A stretch of DNA of 64,000 nucleotides, taken from the NCBI GenBank assembly GCA_036346225.1, contig JARFIW010000453.1, positions 7,626,001 through 7,690,000 of the forward strand, read 5' to 3'. Below, in pieces: positions 43,988-57,453 of this stretch (position 1 is its first letter; every line of letters starts with the position of its first letter). A model generated the notes under the pieces. It had not been told where the DNA came from. It was given only the letters and a program-made list of their open reading frames with translations, and ran no database searches. Made by a program: the position numbers and the translations under genes. This stretch comes from Platerodrilus igneus (taxonomy: Eukaryota; Arthropoda; Insecta; Coleoptera; Lycidae).

Positions 43988-46136
43988 TACTCATATTTAG
44001 ACCAGGGTAGAAAATTAAATAATCACATCAAATAATTTTAAACACCGTGTATAAGGAATTTCAATAAATAATACGCTTTATTAAAACCTTGAAGCATAAA
44101 TAAACTCGGTCGTTTCAGTAAAATTAAGAAATTTAAATTATTTATAAGACGCTTTATATCAAAAGAAACAAATGGAAATTACGTGCAAAATTTATCTTAA
44201 TTAACTCTATTTCAAATAACCGGTATTGAACAAAACGTACAGATAATATCTATAGAAACTTGTAAAAACCCAATAATGCAAATCCTAGAAGTGTTAGTTA
44301 GAAGTAGGATGTTTTTAAAAGGCAATTTCAGTTTAATTTGTGTAGATAAACATGTCGAGTCTAAGGATATTGGAAACGGTCAGATGCTTTAGCACAAAAT
44401 ACAAAACAGGGTTTATTTAAAAGCTCTGAGAATTAATATTATTTTGAACACCTGCGTAGTTTAAATATCACATACGGCGTAAATTTTGTAGATAATTAAT
44501 AGTTTCAAAGAATCTTGGAGAAACCGGGGCTTAATATTCACGAGAATGTGCGATACGGGGTTATTAAACCCAGATAACAGTCCACATGGACTAAAATATA
44601 ATCGATAATAAAGAATATCAATTTGCACCAATACGAACAGGTTAGAAAAGGAAAGAGAAAATGCGTCAAGCAAAGACACATATAGTAAAAGGCGGGATTT
44701 AAGCAACGTCACGAGGGTCACAATTGGTTGAAAATAGGATGCAAATATCAGAGGTAGAAACAACAATTTCTGTACAAAATTAATTAGTTTTTCTCAGACA
44801 TGCTTGCGTGCCGTGTGTTGAAATTTCTGAGATTTAAATGGGACGAGTGAAAATTCGTAAAAATCGACGAGCGAGCGACAGACTGGGAACATAGAATGAG
44901 GAATTCTTTAGAATTACCCGTTTTGAGGACAAAAGCGACGTGCCGGCTTTTTGCTATATATACCGAGATGAATATAAACAAGCCCTCTTAGACTCTTAGA
45001 CTTTTGACTATTCGATGCGTTAAAAGCTCTTACATCCGCGACTTGATTGAAGATGTTAAACAGTGCATTTTAGTTTGATAAAATAATTTAAAATTTTGCT
45101 CGTATATTTTAGTGATTCAAAATAGTTGGTTATTTACGTGCTAACATGAATGTACTTCAGTGCACTTAGATACAAGGTAATAAAATTTAGTTTCACTGTA
45201 CCAATTAGCAAAATTTACAACGACAAATGTATACACAAAAGTAGGCAGTTTTGGCGTATATTGGTGAAAGAAGTATGAAGTTATTTGCTATTTTTCGGGG
45301 TGTTAATAATTAAATGGTTCAAATACGTGTCTGGATCCACGAAACAAGGGTCAGATATACATAGATGAGTTCCGGAAAAGCCCAGAAACAACTTTAAATA
45401 AATGGTGATGGAGAAAATTTTAAAAGCGTTGAGAATTAGAAGCCGTAAATATAATCCTGTTGGAATGGTGTGATTAACTAAAGGGACGATGTACTTTGAA
45501 GCTACGAGGACAGTAACCTTCAGGTAAATTATACTATTTTGGTTGACATTTTGTGTGTGTTGAATAACTTTATAATTGATTTACTTTAAATGGACATTAG
45601 TGAAATTGTACTAACCATAAAATTTTAATTTTAAGATGAAATTTGCTTGTTGAAGTAGAAAGGGGTATTTAGTTTTGATGTTCGGTAATATGATGAAAAT
45701 TTGGGTATGTCTTTGAGCTCAATTAGACGAACCTGGTTAATTAACGTAAAGGGTGGTAGATGCTCCTTTATACTCAGACTCCGGTCTGCTTATATTGTTA
45801 TATTAATTAGTAGGCATCCAACAAGGACTTTAATTTTGGATGCACATTAAAATGATAATAAAATTAATCTTGAAATTCTTTTTAAAACTGAAATTTATGC
45901 TGAGTTTAAATTTTGAAATTTTAATGTATTCTGAATATTGATGTAAATAGAGTTAACGCTGATGTTTTTGGTAGGAATGTGTTGTTTTTTTTTATGAATG
46001 AGGAGGTTTATAACATTAGGTGAGCAGCCGAGGCGAAAAGAGGATCACAGCCGTTTATGACGCCCAATCTGTGGGACTAGAATTTTTTTTGTTGAAAGGA
46101 CCCAGTTCCCGCATTCAAAGGAGGATATCACAGCAA

Positions 46137-46140
<4 letters not shown>
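43988..46140 (+). repeat. Copy B 3' LTR
   Basis: Near-identical to 38620-40772. It is preceded by a short polypurine run (TAGGGGGAAAA, 43977-43987), the expected plus-strand primer, and followed directly by TA repeats. Confidence 0.95.

Positions 46141-46173
<33 letters not shown>
46141..46173. repeat. (TA)n microsatellite, right part of the copy B insertion site
   Basis: TA repeat directly after the 3' LTR; partner of 38581-38619. Confidence 0.9.
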
Positions 46174-46178
<5 letters not shown>

Positions 46179-47622
46179 TATTATGTATGGTGACATCAAA
46201 TAAAATTATGCTTCAAAATAGGAGTTAAAGTTTAATAAGTGCACCTTTAATGTGGTGTTGGCCTTTAAAATGATTTAAATAAAACAAATTTTCAAATTTA
46301 ATTATGCCACGGCTTTTAAAACTCGCTCAGGGAAAACTGAATCTATTATTTATGCTCTGTAAGAAGACGTGAGTTCTTTGTCCCCTTACAGGTACAGAAA
46401 ACACAGGCGCATAAAGCGTTGTTTAATCAAAACCACTTAACCTCTTTTTAGTGCTTGCGTATCGTGATTATTCAAAGATTGATAAATAGACCCAACAATA
46501 TTTAATTTAGGTAAGCGTTTGAAATTCAAATTATTCACAAATTACTTTAAATGATGTGTATATAAAGATAACGTCAAATACCTGCAACTCCTCTGAATGT
46601 GCCTCGGTTGTACATGGGCCTTGATACAGGATACAACAAGATCGCTTTTAATGCGTGCAGTGAATACCTGTTGAAAGTACGTTTTAGTTTTATGTTCAAA
46701 ATGGACTTGACTTTAGTTTTAGGTTCTACAAATAAACTACTACTTCATCAACTGTATGCTTAATCGGCTCTATTACTAAGAACACTTTCAACACTTCACC
46801 AATATCAATGGGACCGTAATCCGAAAAGGCTGGACCCTGCTGCAAAATATCTCACTTTTATTGGTGCAACTCTTCAATAACACAAGAGATGACCCGATGT
46901 TTGGTTTAATTGGAAATCCTCCTCTGGAATTTTCTTGGTTGTATAACCTTATCGCTTATTTTGTATAATAATTCAATTAAAATGCATGCACTTGAAAACA
47001 TATATATTAATTTTTATAAATTTTATTACAGGCTCCTCAAGCCAAAAACATCTATATCGTATACAAATTTTTAAAAATCAATTTCTTAATTCTCAACAAT
47101 CATCACCTAGGAAATCTCAAACATTTACATCTAGCCTACTAAATAATATTTACAAGGGATGCATTCATTATTTCATCCTTAACTCTACTTAATTGCTATT
47201 TTGGAACAGATACTTGTGGTGTTATTAAACTTCATTTTGATATTACATAAATTTTCATCACTTTATAATTAAAATATATTAAACTACTTTCATTTCAGGT
47301 ACATAAATTTTATAAATGGAATAAAGTACCATGAACAAATTACAAACAACATTTCTATAAATAAAACCTATACACATTCAGTTGAAGTTACATTAGATAC
47401 CCTTCGTATTGAAAAACAGTGGAAAAATGCTTTTTTAAACCTCAAACGCTGCATCACTAGTACATAACATTCTACATCTGCGTTTAACAAGTAATTATTT
47501 ATCAATCTTTGTTTACCGTAGTGTTTTTAAAATTTTTGAATAGCTTGATAAAAGTGGTAAATTAATGTTTTTATCCTTAGTACTAACAAATACCTTTTTA
47601 AACCCTTTTATAATGTCAAATA

Positions 47623-47626
<4 letters not shown>
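46174..47626. other. No gene seen
   Basis: AT-rich flank without recognisable motif. Confidence 0.5.

Positions 47627-47671
<45 letters not shown>
47627..47671. repeat. (TA)n microsatellite
   Basis: About 45 bp of TA, the longest simple tract outside copy B. Confidence 0.9.
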
Positions 47672-47673
<2 letters not shown>

Positions 47674-50480
47674 CACGTAGTAGGTATTATACAGCTTAAA
47701 ATCTTAAGGGCTAAATTGTCATTTTATAGGTCTACTCCTGTATAGTTGCAATCACCAATGACTTTTGGATCTGGAGCCTATTTTCAAAAGAAAAATTATT
47801 GCAAAAGTACATAATTACGGATCTTTTGCACAAAAATAAATAAAAAGAGAATATTCCTTTCGTTTTAGCGTTATTAGTACAACATTAACAATAGAAAAAT
47901 TTTGTTCTGATTTCTCAAAAATTAAAAATTGTTTTGCAGGTTACGCTAAACTAATTTGAGATGAACTATAAGTGCCTAAAATGTTAATTAATTAAAACAC
48001 AGTAAAACGGCGTTTCATACTGCCACTAGGAAAGTTAGTTTAGCTCCATGTTTTCCATATTCCTTACGCTGTTGAAAGTAGATTAACAATAGCTTGAATA
48101 AAGTTTGGAAGTGTTTGTTCTGTTTAGTTCGAACAACAACTAATTTGCCTCACTACATTTATTACATATAATTGATTTTGCTGTCTAAGCAATTCTGAGT
48201 AAAACTAATTTCAGAGTAAATTCCTGCTGGAAGCTGTGGTTATGTAAGGATATTATTACGGAATCACCCCACTGATTGAAAATTGATGTCCAATAATTGC
48301 TCTAGTCATTATAACTTGTAAACTTGAGCGAGGGCGCTTTATGCTGGAACGATATCTCCCCAACCCTATTAGTTGGAACTTTCCAAACAATATTTCTGGT
48401 AAAAACACCTTTAACCTATAAATTTGTGCACGACTCCACCCGAATGTTTTTGTGATTCCTTTTGTAGGTTAATTCAACTATTTTTGGTTCATCACGTCGT
48501 GTTTATGAAGTAGTTTTAAAAGCAAAACAGGAATGCTATGACTTCAATCGGGTATCTTGAATTTAATTTATTACGCTTGACAATACCATAGCACACGATG
48601 CCAAACCCAAGCATTTTTTGGACATTTAAAATTGTTTTGGGTTAAGTTAGTTTTATTAGCATACGAAATGGCAACGTTGAAATATCATTTGAAATTGTTA
48701 TGGAATCTGTCAGTTTAGAAAAATTAATTCTTACCAAGAATTCTCTTAGGTTTATCAATGATGAACAGCGAGCCCACGGGATGTTTTTGATTGGTTACAA
48801 GCTGCGTGTTAGTTCCCAACAGCACCTTTTATGAATGGCAAATATTAACTTTTATTCTATCTTGTAACAATAGCTTATTTTGCAGCGTACAAAAAGTCGT
48901 CTACATCATTATCATCTTATTATGTCGTTATTTAAGCTCCAGTCGTACTGATTGTGAAAAGCCCTCTATTTGCCTATAACTACGTTCTTGTATATGTTTA
49001 ACGAAGAAAGAGACGCGAGCTCGCAGATGCCAAATAAGTAATTTATTATTTAGCATCACATTTTCATAGGCAGTTTCCATATATGCACCGATTCCTTAAT
49101 TGTAACTGCAGCTGCTGCAAAAAAGCACGGTAAATGTTTTTCAGTAGTGTTTCCTCTGGAAAATTTTAATAATATTGTCAATCTGAAGCTACTTATTTCC
49201 AAACCGAGTTGACTCAATGACCTTACAATTTTTTATCATGGAAATGAAATTAGTGCAAAGAAAACTCTTTTGCAATTACAACAGTCATTTATTTTAACTG
49301 ATTACACAAGTCTTTTCAACTACTCGCAGCTACAAGAAAATTCTAAAGCACTTATGACAATTTATTTCCAGCTAATCGCTAACAGTACAAACACTAACTT
49401 TTTAAGATACAATACTATCTTCTTCTATATTATAGAAGCACTATAATTAACTATCGAAGAACTAAGTGGCAATTTATATCGAATACTACAATAATTTATA
49501 TCGCGTACAGCTACGTATTTTAAGGTTGTGTTAACAAATTTGTTTCATTTTACAACCTAATAGGTCAAGACTCCAATAAAAACTAGTATTATAAATTGAA
49601 ACCAAGTGATGCTCATAAACGTCAATATGTATACTTTTTCAATGATTCTGGACTACTCTAAGAACGTACAATGCAAGTAACATCCAGAAGGTTTCTATTG
49701 TTAGCTTAAGTAAGTTCTTAAATGAAACTTTTTGTAAACTGTCAATCAAGTCCATTTGAAGATGTCACGTTACAAAATGCTATCAATTATTCTCTTTGCA
49801 CAGATGCCTCGTTTACCTTCAACTGTATTATTATGGTCAAGAGTAGACTAAGCGAATCCTCCGTAAGTAGGCTTACGGATTTTAAATGTCTATATTCTTC
49901 ACCCTTGCATTTGCAAATTCTACGACCACGTTTTGTAATGGCATTTTTTGCGATTCCTTATGTTTAATTGCCAACTTATAAGTTCACTGATTTACTGAAT
50001 TTTTGAAAATCCCTATTTAATTTTAATTCTGCACTAGCAACAGTACAGGTATAGCACAAAAGAATACAAAGGCCACGTAAACCTCATAGATGGAGTTTCA
50101 TTTGTATATAATTATATTTTAAAATTACTAAATTTTCATTGGCGTTATTGACACACATACCAACTTACATTACAAATAATATTTAATTTATATAAAGGAT
50201 CATAAAGAAAATATTAAGTAATAAATAACAAAGTAAAGTTAAGTACAACAATTTGCTCCATCCCTTGTTACAGGTAAAATGAACGTTACCTAATTTAATT
50301 TTTATTTGCGTTGAAGGAACGGGTACCCCGCGATAATATAAGGGTGTTTCGGCAAACTGCACTACTACCGGAGTGGGTTCCTATGGAAAATATATAAAAA
50401 TAATGATAGAATTCGAAGTGAAAGATAATAAAAAATGGAAAAAATATAAAGAATCTAGTTACGTCTACTACTTAGCCGGA
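47672..50480. other. No gene seen
   Basis: About 2.8 kb of AT-rich sequence. The largest ORF (49722-49967, 81 codons) has no recognisable motif. Confidence 0.5.
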
Positions 50481-51270
50481 AAGGCATTTCTCTTTGTATA
50501 ATTAAGGGCGCTAACCGTCTGTCAAAGCAATCCTTTCGACATTATCCCTACTCGGAAAACGGTTATTCCCCATGGGTCTCCTTTGCTTTGGTTAAGAAAT
50601 TCATGACTTTATACCGTACTTTTCTTTAAAATATCTTAAGACACTAATTCTGTTTTGTCATAATTAATAAAATCGCAAACTAGAATGCCTTTTCTAAATA
50701 CGATTCCATCACAGGTGTGATTGGATATCCTGTTACAATGACCTGATTTTTATCCTAATTCATAAATAAATGCAAATAACATTTAACTTATACCTAACCT
50801 CTATTGGTATTAAATAATTTCAATAAAAATACAAATATATCTTTTTAAAAGAAAACCCAAATTTTTCAACTTTACTCTGGACAGGTCTTACTAAAAAAAT
50901 TGAAAAAGAAGATTCTTAAATTAAATCAATCTATGAATTTTTCCTATTCTCTATATTAAATTACTGCGCATTAAAAATCCCTTTTTCTGTAAATATCGCT
51001 AGTAATAGACATAGAAAACAGTTAGATACTAGTTTTTCGTTATACTATTTCATTGCCTATTCGAAAATAATAAATTTATACTATAACTACCACTATATTC
51101 TATCAATAACAGACATCTAAATTTCCATAGATACGTAGTTCTTCATATTTCAAACCATTGTAGCGTACTTAGACAATAATTTTAACCTTTAACTTAACCA
51201 ACACTATTCCGTCGCAAATTTATCGTTCAACAAAATAGGTTCGCAATCGCCTCATTTTCTAGTACATTAA
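50481..51270 (+). repeat. Diverged dispersed repeat, copy 1
   Basis: Aligns by eye with 55150-55680 in the same orientation. Anchors are GGGCGCTAACCGT, then GCAATCCTTTCGACATTATCC, GGAAAACGGTTATTC, TTTCCTTTGCTT-like words, then TATTAAATAAT, ATACAAATAT and GTCTTACTAAAAA. I estimate about 65-70 percent identity with many indels. It has no coding capacity. The family is unknown. Confidence 0.6.
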
Positions 51271-54200
51271 TACCAACCCGTTAACACTGAAAAATTCACA
51301 TATTTATTATTAAAAAGTAACATAAAAGCTTATAGTTACTCATCTAAAACGTTAAAAATGTTCTGAACCTACAACCTTCCAATTTTTCTACGTCAAGCAA
51401 TAGCTCAATTAACACAACACGGCGAAGAACTCCAAATTAAAGGAGGCGTGAACTTTTTAGGTCCTAACCAATTTAACAGATCATAACGACGATACTTCAA
51501 CAAGCACGCAAATCGAAAGTACCTTACCCGCACATGCGCAAGTTCAAAAATTAATCGCGCGCGCGTTTGTTATCTCTGAGGGAATATCTACATTTATTTT
51601 TTTTCAATTTCTGCTACCTACTACTTCCTTCTATATTTGTTTGTATAACTACATATTGGCGTTTTTTAATTAACTGTTTATGGATAATTAATTAAATTCT
51701 TTCCGTCTGATAAAATTGAAGTTATTTTCTCCCACTGGTAAATCATATTAATTTTGCGGTTAGCATTCAATTCCAGAGTGTATAATTTTGATTTTCGTTG
51801 AGCTAAGGTTATTGTCACGTTAACTGTCTACAGGTCATACTTTGTAATTTATAATAGGTTTTAATATGGTATTGTTTTAGTACCTTGAGTGGTGGGGACG
51901 GACGATATGTTTATTGTAAATTATATTGTTCGTGGGAAATGCATATACCGCGCCGCGTTTTGCAGCATTTAAGTCAATTTACATTTACGGTTTTAAATTA
52001 AGTCATTGTCCTGGATTAGTATGCCTTTGACAACGTGTGCTTAAAACAAATAATTTCATACTTTATTAGCTTAATGACTTTATAGAAACCAAATCTAAAA
52101 TATCTTCATTAAGTAAGTTTAATTATGCGGGAAACCTTTCGTACAACATGCGTCCATATTTTAATTTGTGCATTCGAATTTACTAAACCTTCTTTTCGCA
52201 TCTAATTTTATAGATAGCGTAATGCATCGTGTCACACCCCTCCAACACAAAATTTTTTCTCTAGTTTTAAACATATTATTTCTCCCTTTTTATAATTTTC
52301 AATTAACGTTTTGAATACTATATGTAACTACTTTCTTCATTTAGCATCGTTTTCATGCTATGCAATAATCGAGAATAACAATATGTTATTTTAGATTCAA
52401 TGTTTTTATAAAACCCCTGATAATTAACTTAGATCAATCTTAAAATACTTCTCTTAATTTGTGATAATATTGTCTTACCGCCGTAGTGCCATTTATGAGT
52501 TCAAAAGGATACTCAAATAGGATGGACCTGCCAACTACATTGGTGCGATAGTGGGTCCCAAAAAACAAAAAAAATTGGGCAATTTCAATATTAAGTTCCC
52601 AATAACACTTATCTTAAAAGGTTTTCGATTCTGTCAAGTTATGGGTGCCAACTCGTCTAGTCTAATCTAATTTATAACGAGCAGTTTTGGGAGGTTCAAT
52701 TACTTTACCCTCCTTCAGAAATACAGTTACTTCTACAATATGCACATTAAATGTTCAGTTAAATAAAACCATAAATTCAAGTTCCTACGTCACCTAAATC
52801 TATTTTACGATAACATTATTTCATTTTCCTGTAAACGGGTACACATACAATAATTTCAAATTTACCTACATCAGTTTAAATATCAGCAACACAGCGGTAT
52901 TCTTGTATACAGGTATACACACAGCCCATTCTCAACTAATCATAACCTTGATAATTAACTATAATAATAATTTGTAACTTCTCTAATTGGCAAGTACAAC
53001 TGCAATGTCCAGGTTATATAAATTTAATTACTTAAGAATATGCTTTATTTAAAGTGGACGTTATACAAGTTCTCCAATATTTTATGGAATGAAGCCTCAT
53101 GCATAAATTCCACAGTATAAGAAAACAACAATTGTAAACAAACGTATAACCTACAGTTTAATTTTCCAGTGAATTGAAGAACTCGGTCATTAGCCAAGAG
53201 TCAATTCATGTACCTTTTGTACTTATTTCCAGATAAATGCTGGGAACCAATTCGAATGTTGTGGGTTAGCCAAAAATCTGTGGATTTAGACCACGTTATA
53301 CCCCATGTTTACTTTATAACAACCGGAGTATCTACGACTACCCGATCATGGTCACACGCACATGTGGTGTTGTTGAAGGTTTGCGGATAATTAACATCTA
53401 GCTTGTTCCCTTGCCCACTGGGTACCGTCCGTCCGTTCCTCCGTTCACCTCATACGTCCATTGGGGGAGCTGTCGTGATATAACATGCATATATTATGTC
53501 AGTCAATAACTACGTGGACGAAACTTGCATTTTATAACCAATTTGAATAAATATATTGAAAGTCTTTTTACTTTTTATGCAGTGAGTTAGGTATTTGTAA
53601 CGTGATATTGGCGAGTTCCAGTACTCAACGTTTGTTTTTTAAATGACTACTGCATTGTAGCAATATATTTCTAATATAGTTTGGAGGTATTTTTGGAATT
53701 GCAACCATGTAACGTTAATTGTAATTTATCCTACAAAAATTTGTAAAAAGGTTCCCTATATTTTGGATAGTTGTGATACAGAACATGCATATTAAAAGTT
53801 TCTTACTTTTTACTTTGTAATTCTTAAGCTTACTTAAAAATCACATTGTTATATTATGAGAATTTACGGTTAGAATTATAATGTTTATTTTTTGTTCTGT
53901 GTTAAAATAATTTATGAGCCTGAGTTACATTCCCTTGTGTATTACTCGGCAATACAACTGTGATCTGCGGTAATTTTTTTCATTTATAACCTGAATTGAC
54001 TTTAATAAAACAAAAAATTTATTGAAATGTCTTGCACAATAAACACTAGTGTTCCCAAAATCAAAATTTATAAAGTATATCAATATCAAGTTGTCCGGTT
54101 TTGTTTTCCTTGTTTTGCATCCGGTTTCTATTTAACGTAATACCAAAGCGCGACACACTCAACTTATAAAATCAATTTTGAACAAAAAAACAAAAACATA

Positions 54201-55149
54201 ATACATAACTGGAATGGTCTAGTAAATAGTATTTTACAGTTTTAACTTAATCAAGTCTTTCACTGTGTAATTCCATTAGCATTTGACTAATTAAAAGTAA
54301 TTTTACTTTAAATTATGCTTTAAAAAGGGGTATCAATAAAATTCAAATTTAATTCACACCTACAAGCAAAGTACAATTTTTGTTATATTATAAGTAAGTA
54401 ATCAATGTGTTAAAGTGTTGTGTAGTAGGAATAGACAAATAGTAGTATATTGTATAAATTCACTCCCATAATAAGAAACTCTAAGAGTTTTTTTAACTGT
54501 TTATGCTATAGTCTCTTTATTTGTTCTGGTAATTTATTGTAAAGCTTTGTGTGTTATTAAATTTTGAAAACTGAATTCATGAATTCGGACACTGTTTTGT
54601 CGACATTTGAGAATATGCGTCTTTTAGTATTGAACACGGATTTAAAATTTCCTCTTGACTTTTATAGAATCCTACCAAATTTTAAAAAATTAGATAAATT
54701 TTAACGGTATATCAGTAGAACTATCGCTTATTTGCACTGACATCTAATCAATAATATACCACGTGTATAATCGTGGCCTTTGAATAATTATTCTCTAAAC
54801 AGATTTGATTAAAGTGTTGTTTAATTATTTTTTGCCGCATTGATAAGAATGTGTTACGCGAGCGCCTACCCTTTTTACAAGCTTTCTGCTTCATATTTTA
54901 TTATTTCAAATTTAAATTGTTTTTAATACAATTTGGTACTTTTATTGCAAACACTATATTTTGTTTTTGTCGAATCTTTTATGCAGAATTTAGGTCAAAT
55001 ATAGTTTTGTGCAATACAACACAAATAAACAAAAAATTAAATACAGTCATAGTCTTGTTTATTCTAAAGCCCTTTCTCCCATTTTGCTTCTTTTATAGTT
55101 GTAGAATTAGTTTTATTGGTATATTACCAATAACCCTATCTCAATTAAT
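51271..55149. other. No gene seen
   Basis: About 3.9 kb of AT-rich sequence with short ORFs. One GC spot (51525-51562) holds GCACATGCGCAAG and a CGCGCGCG run. A small GC-richer patch lies at 53400-53470. Confidence 0.5.
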
Positions 55150-55680
55150 TGTCATAATAAGGAGCGCCAAACCATTTTGTCACAGCAATCCATTTCGGTA
55201 TTATCCCCTAAATGGAAAACGGATATTCTGGATAGGTTTCCTTTGCTTATGGTTTTTTAAATCTAGTCACATCATACTTTACATTTTTCTACAACACCTT
55301 AAAATTGCTCATTAAAGTTTGTCAAATACAACTTCTTCATTGGGATGGCTGAATTCGCAAATTTGTCTATTTTTACTTAGTTTATCAGTAAGTCCAAATA
55401 AAATTCAACCAACACTTAATTTGTATTAATATTAAATAAATACCATAAAAAACAAATATTTTCTATGAAAATCACTTTCCTATTACCAAACTGGTCGGGT
55501 ATTACTAAAAAGAAAATGAAACCTTACATGAAAAATTAATACTACTATTATTAAATCAATTTTCCTAGTTTTACAGTTATTGCTAGTTAGATTTCCTTAA
55601 TCCTATTTCTGGAAATACTAACTTAACAAGAAACAATTTTGTCGATCAACACAGCATTTCATGTCCACATTCCATAGTTC
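55150..55680 (+). repeat. Diverged dispersed repeat, copy 2
   Basis: Partner of 50481-51270: GAGCGCCAAACCAT, GCAATCCATTTCGGTATTAT, GGAAAACGGATATTC, TTTCCTTTGCTTATGG, then ATTAAATAAATACC and GGGTATTACTAAAAAG. It overlaps the end of a 154-codon hydrophobic ORF (54851-55315) that I regard as chance. Confidence 0.6.
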
Positions 55681-57044
55681 CTCAAAAATACCAACCTGTT
55701 GTTGTTCTCTTTTTAACTGACCTTACACCACATGTAATACATTACCTAAAAATTACAATGCACTTTCGGATTAATCCTTTTAGAAATGTTCCAATTTCAA
55801 CGTTCTACACCAACATACTTAAAATTAAACAAGCTACAGTTCTGGGCATTTCAGTCCATCACTATTCAAATAATCTAACAAAACAACAATTGTGATAACA
55901 CTATCCAAACCTTTAAATAAACAAAAACCATTTATAATTTGTCTCTCAATTTGACGTTAACCTATTTCTACATTATTTAAAAAGGTTTTTGTACTTAAAA
56001 TATTTTACAGCTCCTGAATTAGGACATCCAGAGACAAAAATGTTTCATATTCCCTGGTTCGTATTCCCGTTTTATTCATTTTAAAATAAAACACAATTTA
56101 TTTCGCGTTTTAAACAACTCCAGTTGTTAGTAAAACTATTTTGAAATTGGTGGATTATAATCGTCAATTGTCGTAAATATGCCGAATTATCTCCAATCAG
56201 AAGAGAAGAAGACGATTTGGCATTTGTTATCATTCGTTTCGGAATTTTGAACTTCAAGCAACAACAAGTGCAGCTGCTCCATATGGCTGAAGTGCGTGAT
56301 TTCAAGTGAACCAAACCGCTTAATCATCGCCGTTTTCAGTGTACCGTACCTACTCAGAAAACTACTGGAGGTATGTTCGTTTTGTTATAATCAATTAATA
56401 ATTTGTACTTGTTACATTTATATTATAATTTTTGATATAAATTTGATCGCCATACTGCCGATAACCATATGTCATTACACATTGTGTTGAATCACAAACA
56501 TATTAAAAGGTCCTTCGAATTTCGCAATGTTTACGCACCATTCCCACTTAGTCAACAATTCACATAAACTATCGGGTTTCGACCCTTGCATTTATCTATG
56601 ATCCCATAATTAAGTAATGAATGTGTATTCTACCGGCACCATAGTAAAATCCACACACATGTAAAAATAATTTATTGCAAATTAAAATACACCACGGCCC
56701 CACACGGCACATCTTAAACCCTGCGTGACTACTACCCTATATACTGACGTGGTTTTCAAGCTTAGTTGTTATATCTCACTTCCCTTCTACAAATTTTGTT
56801 CTCACAATGTACCACTTTAGCTATGCTAAATAAAACTTATTGCCACGTTAACAACATAAAGTCACGCACTATGTGTTGTTGCAATCGACTTCACACTTTA
56901 GCCATTTCCTACATAAGACTGCATTTTAGCGGTTTCTGCGTTTTTCACGCATTAACATATATCCTCAATGTACACTTTGTGCTTTTGATTATCGAATGAC
57001 GCCCTGCGTTTTATTTTAACCATAATTTTCAGTCTCGCATATTT
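55681..57044. other. No gene seen
   Basis: Upstream flank of the BEL element. A minus-strand ORF (56314-56081, 77 codons) has no family motif that I recognise. Confidence 0.5.
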
Positions 57045-57049
57045 AACAT
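57045..57049 (+). repeat. BEL target-site duplication (left)
   Basis: AACAT directly before the 5' LTR; identical to 63479-63483. Confidence 0.95.
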
Positions 57050-57453
57050 TGTTGGCGCCATTAAAGGTAATTTTATTAAAAGTAGAAATGCTAACATTTG
57101 TATATAGTTTATTTATCTAGTTGTTAGCTCGCAGATGTTGAAAGTCAAGGTACAAGTTTAGTTGCTATTCGGACTTTGCTTTGAAAGGTGTTGTTTCCAA
57201 TATATAATATAAAACTTGTGTCGCCGTTCCAATATCAGCAGCCGTCTGTCGAATTCGTCCGCCGCCACCAATAGCTATATTGATGGAGGGTGCCCTTTTT
57301 GAATCTAGTAGAAGAGTGGTTTCCTGTTGAGCTTCTGCAGTCGATGCTGAATTGGTAAGTACTTTTGTCTTGCACTTGCTCTATTTATGTATTTGGAACT
57401 TCCGCTAAAATTATTTATTAAAATCAGTTTGTACTACCGCTTCACGCTCACCA
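57050..57453 (+). repeat. BEL 5' LTR
   Basis: TGTTGGCGCCATTAAAGG to CGCTTCACGCTCACCA. It holds a TATA-like AATATATAATATAAAAC at about 57197-57213 and, near its end, TTGGTAAGTAC (57353-57363), a strong match to a splice donor. A putative primer-binding site, TTGGTCCTATTCGAGTCGAA, follows directly at 57454. Confidence 0.96.

Larger units (their letters stand above)
38620..46140 (+). mobile_element. Gypsy-type LTR retrotransposon copy B, long LTRs, internally deleted
   Basis: LTRs of 2153 bp each (38620-40772 and 43988-46140) enclose only about 3.2 kb of internal sequence. That part holds gag, protease and the start of reverse transcriptase on the plus strand, then a purine-rich tract. RNase H and integrase are missing, so the copy cannot copy itself. 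The family is the same as copy A at 27161-31707. The element sits in a (TA)n tract, which hides the target duplication. Its LTRs differ by about ten small changes, so insertion was recent. Confidence 0.9.

Noticed and set aside
51535..51562. NRF1-like GCACATGCGC and CGCGCGCG run as a CpG promoter
   Set aside because: The GC-rich spot is under 40 bp and no transcript-like ORF is linked to it on either side.
54851..55315. 154-codon plus-strand ORF rich in Phe, Ile and Leu
   Set aside because: It looks like a membrane protein only because the DNA is T-rich. It overlaps a dispersed repeat copy, has no family motif, and the paired repeat at 50.5 kb does not keep the frame.
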